Positions 57,582 to 64,000 of a stretch of 64,000 bases of DNA are shown here, one piece after another (position 1 is the first letter of the stretch; each line of letters opens with the position of its first letter). The DNA is taken from positions 7,998,001 to 8,062,000 of the forward strand of contig NC_003279.8 in assembly GCF_000002985.6 (NCBI RefSeq). Direction: 5' to 3'. The position numbers and the translations under genes are program-made. Under the pieces are notes generated by a model, which saw nothing but the letters and a program-made list of their open reading frames with translations, was not told where the DNA came from and did no database searches. The DNA comes from Caenorhabditis elegans. Lineage: Eukaryota > Nematoda > Chromadorea > Rhabditida > Rhabditidae.

Positions 57582-59027
57582 TCAATATAGTTCTTCTCTG
57601 GATATGTTACGAAGTGAATGACGATTCTTATGAGTGAGGAAGGCAGTCAGTGCGTAGAAAATTCCCAGGATGAATGTTAGGAACTGAAAAATTAGGTTCA
57701 TAGGTTTTTTGAGAGTTTTTTGTTGAGGAAAAATCCAGAAGAAAAGGAGCTAGTGGTGGATAGTTTATCTCTTTGTAACTTTTTTGATTTTCGAGTTAAG
57801 AATAAATTGTTACCCAGACGTGAATTTTGCGATTTTTGCGCCAAAAGTACGGTATCTGGTCTCGACACGACGAATTTTTTGTGAAATACAAAAGGTGTGC
57901 TATTGTAATTTCAAAATTTATATCGATTTTTATAGCTTTTCGTTAAAGACATATTCGTTTATCAAAAAAAACTATAAAAATCGATGAAGTTTGAAATACA
58001 GTACTCTTTAAAGGAGCACACCCAGTTATAACTACCCATGGCGTGATTACTGTCTTATAGATGAAATTATCAAAAACAAAATTCTAAATGCAAGTAAGCC
58101 ATTATATGGGCGTACCACCTATTCAAACTTCAAACTCACAGATGCAAAAGCCCATTCGTAGATAATCCGACATCCGTTGTGAATAATTCCATCGGATCCA
58201 ATATCATTGCAATTGTTTGACCAACTTCCAGTTGAATAATATGCTTCAACAATTGACAGTACAATAAAAAGAACAGCACATATCACATTGAACAAAAGAT
58301 CAGCTTCACGCCAACAGAAGAAATCAAGATGAGAGAGATGAAGAGTAAAGAAATATGCAATAAGGAAGATGAATGTGAGAAGCATTGCCACGCTGGCAAC
58401 AGTCAGAAGAATCGTTTGTCCGAATAAAATTCCTTTGAATGGTCCTGGACCGAAGACTGAAGTGATTAGACATACAATTACCACGCAAAGGAACTGAAAA
58501 TGTTTTTTAAACTTAAATGATCTTGGAGCTGCTAATTTAATTGTTAGTCAAACGTTTACAGTCAGAAATTATTATAGAAATGTAAAATTTTTCTGATAAT
58601 CTTTTTAAACTAGGTTGGAAGTTTCGTAAGAAGACCAATCTGAAAATGTTTACAGCTTCCGCAACTTCCGAGGCAATATTTTAGCATATGTAACTTTCAT
58701 CTTCAAAAGATAAAGTTTCGAAGCCTTTGCCAAGGACAATGAATTGTTTTTTTAAATAAAAACTTACAATTTCGGCTATTCTCAGCAAACCAAGTGGTCC
58801 CAGACAATAATTCTTGTCAGTTGGTCCATGTCCACATGACCACACACTATGCTCCTTGTACTTGGTCTTTTCTCTGAAATGTTTAAATAAATTTTAAATG
58901 TTTGTCCACTAGATCGTTTGTAAAATAATTGGATATTGAGTTTCCGAATTCAATTTGTTTACCTTGTAGTCGTAGTGACATAAGTACCATCTGGCTGTTG
59001 TGTTGTATAAACTTCACGTCGATCCAT
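57582..59027 (-). CDS. Four-helix MARVEL-like membrane protein (208 aa)
   Basis: Exons 59027-58963, 58873-58768, 58493-58140 and 57683-57582, in phase. The short cytosolic N terminus (MDRREVYTTQQPDGTYVTTT) is followed by four hydrophobic segments: LGLLRIAEIFLCVVIVCLIT; GQTILLTVASVAMLLTFIFL; FNVICAVLFIVLSIVEAYY; and WAFASFLTFILGIFYALTAF. A Cys-containing loop (NNCNDIGSDGIIHNGC) lies between helices 3 and 4. The arrangement GPLGLLRIAEI at the start of helix 1 is typical of MARVEL-domain proteins of vesicle or junction membranes. Specific function not known. The acceptor TTTCCAG two bases before ATG suggests trans-splicing. The last intron carries an inverted-repeat element. Confidence 0.88.
57846..58022. 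repeat. Inverted-repeat element in an intron (GGTCTCGACACGACG family)
   Basis: Begins AGTACGGTATCTGGTCTCGA; related to the copy at 23386-23531. Internally ATCGATTTTTATAG and CTATAAAAATCGAT form an inverted repeat, and the right side has AGTACTCTTTAAAGGAGCAC. Confidence 0.6.
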
Positions 59028-60883
59028 TTCTGGAAGAAATTGTTATATTTGAATGGATAATAATCATGAAAAGTTTAAAAGGAATGTTTAATATGAAAGA
59101 AGAAATTATTTCACGGTTGGACGATTATCAACGATTTGGAATTGATGAGTGAATGGTATTCTCTTTGCAATGTTCGAAATGAAACTTTTTAGAAGTATGG
59201 TTGTCAAACAAGTATGGTAACATAGCCAAAGTCAGAAATCTCTGGCTTTAAGTGAGAAATTGCGCGATTTTTGCATACAGTACTCGGCCTCGACAATACC
59301 AATTTTCGTAAAATGCAAAAAGGCGTGCGCCTTAAAAAAGTTGAATTCGCCACGAGACCTATCGAAAAAAGAACGAAACAAAGAGAAAAAAAGCTTCACT
59401 CAAATGTTTTTGACGGGTTGTAACATTTCCGAATGGCTTGTGAATATTGAACGTAATTATCAAAGTTTGAGAATATGATGATTGCATAAACATTATTTCT
59501 AGAAATAACATATCTAAAGTAGATAACTTTGATTTGAAAAAGAATTGGTCAGTTACCAACCTAACTAAATCTTAACCAAACGAACTAAATAAATTGAATT
59601 GGGTGTGGTTGAATTCAGATTTCAATCTCTTCGTTTCAAAAAATTCATTGAAAAAAAGCAGTGTGAAAAAGGTTGACTCCAACTTAATAAAGTTTTATTA
59701 AGGCTCGATATACAAATAAAAACTTTAAGGAAACATTTAGTTTTCAAGGAAGAAGCCAAGAATGCAAGAAAATACGACAAGGAGGAGAATAGAAATAGTC
59801 AAAAAAGAGGAGAAGAAGAAAAAGGAAAAGATGACCACACCCAAGGAGAATAAGAGACGGTTTCTATCTTCTAATATTGATAAACACTACCTGCGTCTCT
59901 TATACTTCTGAAGCATATGCTTGAAAACATTTTAAAATTTATTAGGGAGGTATGAATCAAGGGTGTGAGGCAAATCTCCAAAACTGTCAATTTCGATATG
60001 TTATACAAATGTTTTAAATCAAAAATTTACGTAAAATTGTGTATAGAAAAATATTAGGGACGTATGAAAATAAAAATTATAGTTCCATTTATTCTTCTTC
60101 AAATAAAGTCTGAAATTTTCTTTGCAAACTATTAACTTCAGCTAAATCGAATAATAGGTCTTATTGCTTTAGTAAATAGAAAGTGGTATTAATATTTTCC
60201 AGTACATTTATATCCACTTAAACTTTCAGTTGTGAAAATTCAGATACCAGCTTTTCCAACCGGTCACACCTTCTTCTTACATTTGCTTTTCCTCTGGACA
60301 CATTCAAAACTCCAGAATTATTATATTTGTTCGGCAAACTGCAAACATTCGTCTCCCAGACTACCCATAAAAATCATAAAAATCGTACAACAACTGGACA
60401 AAAAAAAACAACAATATACATATATGAGTGGAGGATATCAGCATATTACCCTGTCAAGGTCGGGCATGTGTTAGAGGTTTTAGAGATACAAAGAAATGAA
60501 GAAAAATGAATGAGAAGGAGACTTATTGATGAGAAAATGGCAAATTCATGATAACACATGAACAAAGAAGTTATGCGATTGTAGTGAAAAGGCATGCTTA
60601 GTGAGAAATTTTGATATTCTGCACGGGCGGTTCACTGAGACATTTATAATTAAAGATCAGGATTAAAACAAAACACAATTCCTGAAAAGTATTTTCTGAA
60701 AAAAAAACATTTATACTTGAGTGTGAATTTTTATTTTTGCAGGAACCACACAAGCTGAATCTCTACTAACCCGACAGGTGAAGATTTTTTCGAGTTGGAA
60801 TATAACGTTTTTAAGAATGAGTTCATAATCTTTGTACTGTTTGAACAACTGATTTTCCCAAATTTTTTAGAACGAAACTGAAA
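59028..60883. other. Intergenic, no supported gene
   Basis: Upstream region of the MARVEL-like gene. Contains a degraded copy of the dispersed repeat (59262-59345, with CTCGGCCTCGACAATACC and GGCGTGCGCC), a purine-rich stretch (59735-59850) and a 10-bp stem hairpin at 59850-59903. Confidence 0.5.
59850..59903. repeat. Short inverted repeat (10-bp arms)
   Basis: ATAAGAGACG (59850-59859) and CGTCTCTTAT (59894-59903) are perfect complements around a 34-base AT-rich loop. Confidence 0.7.
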
Positions 60884-61075
60884 TTATGTTGAGGCCACTG
60901 ATCTTTGCGAATCGGCGAGGTTCCGAATCAAGTCGACGCCGGAAATCTTTTCTACTATGATCTTCTCACGTCCTACTTCAGTCGTCTTCGTCCCATTGAT
61001 CTTGACCTGAAACATTTTGAAAACTAAAGCGAGTAGAAACGAAGTAAAAATAAAGACGGCTCTATCTGATTCCAT
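60884..61075 (-). CDS. Candidate short secreted protein (63 aa), or last exon of an unresolved gene
   Basis: The open frame starts MESDRAVFIFTSFLLALVFK, which resembles a signal peptide, then continues with a charged region (VKINGTKTTEVGREKIIVEKI) to a stop. Inside it, ATGTTTCAG at 61011-61019 reads as a good 3' splice acceptor, so the part from VKING onward may instead be a terminal exon joined to something upstream. I found no upstream donor that fits cleanly. Function unknown. Confidence 0.3.
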   Translation of the reverse strand: MESDRAVFIFTSFLLALVFKMFQVKINGTKTTEVGREKIIVEKISGVDLIRNLADSQRSVAST

Positions 61076-61153
61076 ATCAATTCAGCATCCCGGAAAACTG
61101 TTGTAATCTGGACATGACCGGGAGACGCGAAAATTCCCTCACATTTTCTTGTC

Positions 61154-61412
61154 TCAAAGATCTGTCAACTCCTGATTCCAACCAGTTTTCCGCAATACTG
61201 AATTGAGAGTTAATATTTCATGCATTTCGCCGGAGTTCAATTTGATTCTGCAGTTTTCACTTTGAGCTAATCTCCAACTTTTGCTTTCAATCCAATAAAT
61301 CATAGACAACTTTGATAAATGAAGCATATAATCTGTACTACCACGAATTCGCCCGTCGATTGCTCCAACATAAATCGAATAGCACGTTGGAATGGGCAAC
61401 CATTGTCGGCGA
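61154..61412 (-). other. Coding-like open segment with a splice acceptor, gene model unresolved
   Basis: Behind an acceptor (ATTTTTAG) ending at 61413, an 86-codon open frame runs RRQWLPIPTCYSIYVGAIDG through LRKTGWNQELTDL to a stop. Its amino-acid composition is balanced, unlike the low-complexity frames around it. No in-phase upstream exon with a start could be assigned: the nearest candidate exon (ATG at about 61508) ends in the wrong phase. It may be a pseudogene remnant, a mis-modelled exon or a small gene together with 60884-61075. Confidence 0.3.
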
Positions 61413-61803
61413 CTAAAAATCTTAATATTATAAAAAATTTTGTTCCAGTCCCAACATTCTCGAAATCTTTTTTGATCTACCAAATTGGTACTTCTTTGTA
61501 AATGTCATAAACAGGTGCGAGAGGAACCAGATAATATCGATCTCATAGCAAGAGAGAAATGATGTCATCGGAGCAGATGTTCTCCTTTCCTATGCCATTC
61601 TTTTTGCTAGTTACAGCACTACATTATCGATTGCAGCTTTGGGTCTCGACACGAAAACGCTCGTCTCCGATATATCGACTGCTACTGTGCTCAATCAAAC
61701 ATTACCCATCTTTGTTCTTGTTTTCCTTATTTTTTATTTTTTTTGGAACACATTAATTTTTATATTTTTTATTTATTTCAGAAACTCAACACTAAAAAGA
61801 AGT

Positions 61804-62478
61804 ATGCAACGCTATAATCCACCACAAAGCTCGAATCAAATGTACTGCCCAGGATGTAATCGTCAAATTCGAAAAGTTCAAGAGTTGATGGACGAGAGGT
61901 ACCTGACAAACATTTGTAATGAAGTGGAGAAGAACACCATGAGACTTCAAATTCAAGATTTGGAGAGACAAGTTCAAATGCGTCGATGTGAGAATCGGAA
62001 GATGAAGACTATTCAGGAAGTCGAAAAGGAAGGATCAACAGAATCTCAAGATTCAATTCATGACCATCCAATGGTAAAAGTGTTGATGGAGATCAACGAT
62101 CAATTGATGATTGAAATGAGAAAAAAGGTTGAAGCTCCAGAAGAATATCCATTAGAAGAATGGAAAGATGCTATTGAACAAAAATGGAGTGAAAAGTATG
62201 AAAAGCTTCGTGATTATGCATTGGATCAACAAGACATGGTCAAATATATGGAAGAGAATGATGATCGACAAAAAGAAAGTATTGAGAAGTATAAACGGAA
62301 AATTGGTTCGATGAAAAAAGTAATTGAAAAGATGGAATTCGAAATGGCACTTCTTCAATCGGAATTGGAAATGAAAGACTCCTCATGTGTCGAGAAGTCT
62401 GTAAATAGTGAGGAAAAGCAGGAAAACAAGGAAAATCTTTCTGGTGTTCTCGATAATAAATTCATTTTCCAGAACTAA
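61804..62478 (+). CDS. Single-exon CxxC and coiled-coil protein with KEN motif (224 aa)
   Basis: The start ATG follows an acceptor (TTTATTTCAG, ending 61781) by 22 bases, so the mRNA is probably trans-spliced. Extending the open frame upstream into the hydrophobic sequence 61639-61781 is therefore not supported. Residues 13-22 contain MYCPGCNRQI, a CxxC knuckle. From about residue 30 to 200 the sequence is highly charged and helical (coiled coil), with EEWKDAIEQKWSEKYEKLRD as a typical piece. Near the end EEKQENKENLSG contains a KEN sequence, a possible APC/C degradation signal. No introns, which is unusual in this window. Family not recognised. Confidence 0.75.
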   Translation: MQRYNPPQSSNQMYCPGCNRQIRKVQELMDERYLTNICNEVEKNTMRLQIQDLERQVQMRRCENRKMKTIQEVEKEGSTESQDSIHDHPMVKVLMEINDQLMIEMRKKVEAPEEYPLEEWKDAIEQKWSEKYEKLRDYALDQQDMVKYMEENDDRQKESIEKYKRKIGSMKKVIEKMEFEMALLQSELEMKDSSCVEKSVNSEEKQENKENLSGVLDNKFIFQN

Positions 62479-62842
62479 TAATCTAACTTCAAAATCTCTT
62501 TTTTTTTCAATGCTTTATGTTATTTTCTTGCTTTTTACGAATAAAGTCTGTAATGACTATTTTTCGTTATATTGAAAAACCTTGGAGTCAGGAGTCTTCA
62601 TAAAAGCAACAAACTTGCCCATTTCGGTAAAATAATTTAACTTTTAAAATAATCTAAAAAACAATTAAATGTTTTCTTGGAAAATTGTTTTGCTAAATCT
62701 TTTCATTCACCCAAAAAAATCAATGGCTATGGAAGCCCCTCAGTATTGAAAAATAAATGTTCTCAGGTTTCATATTTAGGTAAATTCATTAAATGTTACG
62801 AAAACTTTATTTATTCCAATAAGTAATTTCTAACAAGTTCTA

Positions 62843-63793
62843 TCAATTGTCATCATCTACGAGTTCATTTCTTCTGACTAATCGCATTATGTCCAAAATC
62901 AATTTCTTTTTCTGAAAAATGAAATAAAATTGAAAATTTAATTTAATTTATGTTCTTACCTTTGCATAGTCATTATCGCTCATTCCCTCAAGAACTGGAT
63001 CGAAATCTCTTTCGAATGTTTCACTAAGCTTCTGAGATGTTGACACGTGATTTGTCCAATGCTTGTAAAAGAAATGTCTTGAGGAATCAGATTTCCAGGC
63101 ATCTTTCATCTCGACAAATTGCGATTCTTCTTCCTTATTCCATGGTGTATGCATTAATCCAGTGAAATGATCAATTGGGCGACGACGAAGGAGATGGAGG
63201 AGAATGATAATTGAGAATATTGTTAGAAAAATGCAATACATGTATGTCAAGTAGTCGGGCTGAAAATTTTGGATTCAGTAAACTTTGTGGATTTTGAAGA
63301 TTTGAAACTGGGCACTTCATGATCATAAAATTGCTTTAAACATCCAAATAACAAGGAACGAACCAACAAAAAGCGCTCATCTGGAGGAATTTCTTTTGTC
63401 GGTCCATTTATCTTGTGTGGATATGATTCCATTGGTAATGTGTAAAAATGATTGATAAAGATTACCTGTGATGTATTAAATAATTGATTTTTAACATTCA
63501 TCGATTTTCTCACCGTTGGACCTTTTCCACTTTTCTGATAACCGGCCAATGAATCCATTTGGGTTTCAGGAGATCCATCTGCGAGACGTACTGATAGAAT
63601 ACAAGATAATACTCTAAAATGGAAAGTATTCTTGAGATTGATCTATTTATTTCAGAGGGCACGATGTCCGCCCGCCTCTCGCCCAGAAAACGCCCCACAA
63701 ATTTGATATGTAGAGCAAGCTTAAATAACTTGTTCACATAGTTGCACATAGAACTGAGATTGAGCACAAAACTTACAAAATTGCACATTCCAT
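62843..63793 (-). CDS. Single-pass membrane protein with signal peptide (211 aa)
   Basis: Exons 63793-63777 (17 bases), 63613-63514, 63465-63316, 63259-62960 and 62911-62843, all in phase. The start MECAILVLSCILSVRLADGS is a good signal peptide formed only after joining exons 1 and 2. The extracellular or lumenal part is about 85 residues (HFYTLPMESYPHKINGP, PPDERFLLVRSLLFG). One membrane helix follows (YMYCIFLTIFSIIILLHLL) with an RRR stop-transfer. A charged cytosolic tail of about 100 residues contains HTPWNKEEESQFVEMKDAW and ends VDDDN. I do not recognise the family. The 56-base intron 63260-63315 separates the lumenal part from the membrane exon. Confidence 0.8.
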
Positions 63794-64000
63794 TGTTGTC
63801 TTCTATTGAAAAAAATAATGATGCTGGATTTTTGAAATTTTCGTTATCAATGTTACAAATTCTACGTGGTTACGTCTAAATAATTATTTGTATTCTCTTG
63901 ACTTCTGGAGAAGGCAGGGACTCGATTTCCAAAGCGCCGCAAGTTTGGTGTATTGTATTACTGTTGTAGTTAGAAATATATTCTAATCAATTAATAAAAC
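63794..64000. other. Right edge, no gene seen
   Basis: AT-rich sequence upstream of the membrane-protein gene; probably its promoter. Confidence 0.4.

Noticed and set aside
61639-61781. Hydrophobic N-terminal extension of the CxxC coiled-coil protein
   Set aside because: It reads through a T-rich tract ending in a strong acceptor, so it is more likely outron than coding.

Overview
The window is nuclear DNA of a nematode. It is AT-rich, with many short introns (often 44-60 bases) ending in TTTTCAG-like acceptors. Several start codons sit directly behind a 3' splice acceptor, as expected for spliced-leader trans-splicing. The set and order of genes (rskn-2, dod-18, cyc-1, iftb-1, aho-3, cdc-48.3, ath-1, scbp-2, vacl-14, apr-1) match what I remember of Caenorhabditis elegans chromosome I, in the region of the C54G4 and K04G2 clones. 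Symbols come from recognising the proteins, not from a search. Exon boundaries were worked out by hand from splice signals and reading-phase agreement.

Layout. 1-5179 (-): the 5' part of a furrowed-like membrane or secreted protein (sushi, fucolectin-type, C-type lectin, then further sushi domains), running off the left edge. 5180-8649: intergenic DNA with a palindromic transposon-like element, then a small coiled-coil gene (-). 8650-11029 (+): a lysine-rich unknown protein with SRE repeats. 11030-16467: long gene-free stretch upstream of the two-domain kinase gene rskn-2 (16468-21071, +). Its 3' end meets the Maf-family gene dod-18 (21695-22867, -), whose first coding bases overlap head-to-head with an ABHD18-like hydrolase gene (22854-24477, +). 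Then come cyc-1, an unrecognised helical protein and iftb-1 (25252-29762), all on the minus strand.

Right half. After 3.2 kb of non-coding DNA come aho-3 (+), cdc-48.3 (-), a putatively myristoylated disordered protein (+), ath-1 (-), scbp-2 (-), and vacl-14 (+), which starts 40 bases from scbp-2. A small two-exon-boundary-supported membrane protein follows (45760-46157, +), then a 3.3 kb gene-poor stretch, a CENP-B/transposase-like DNA-binding protein (49481-51331, -) and the APC homologue apr-1 (52043-57141, +). The right end holds a four-helix MARVEL-like protein (-), a poorly resolved coding-like patch (60884-61412, -), a CxxC/coiled-coil protein with a KEN motif (+) and a signal-peptide membrane protein (-).

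Most genes are unrelated housekeeping, signalling or membrane functions. There is no pathway cluster, and I see no clear new multi-gene system. The most unusual features are the antisense overlap of two start regions at 22854-22867, the 40-base scbp-2/vacl-14 divergence, the 21-base G tract at 4104-4124, the domesticated-transposase-like gene, and paired motifs in APR-1.
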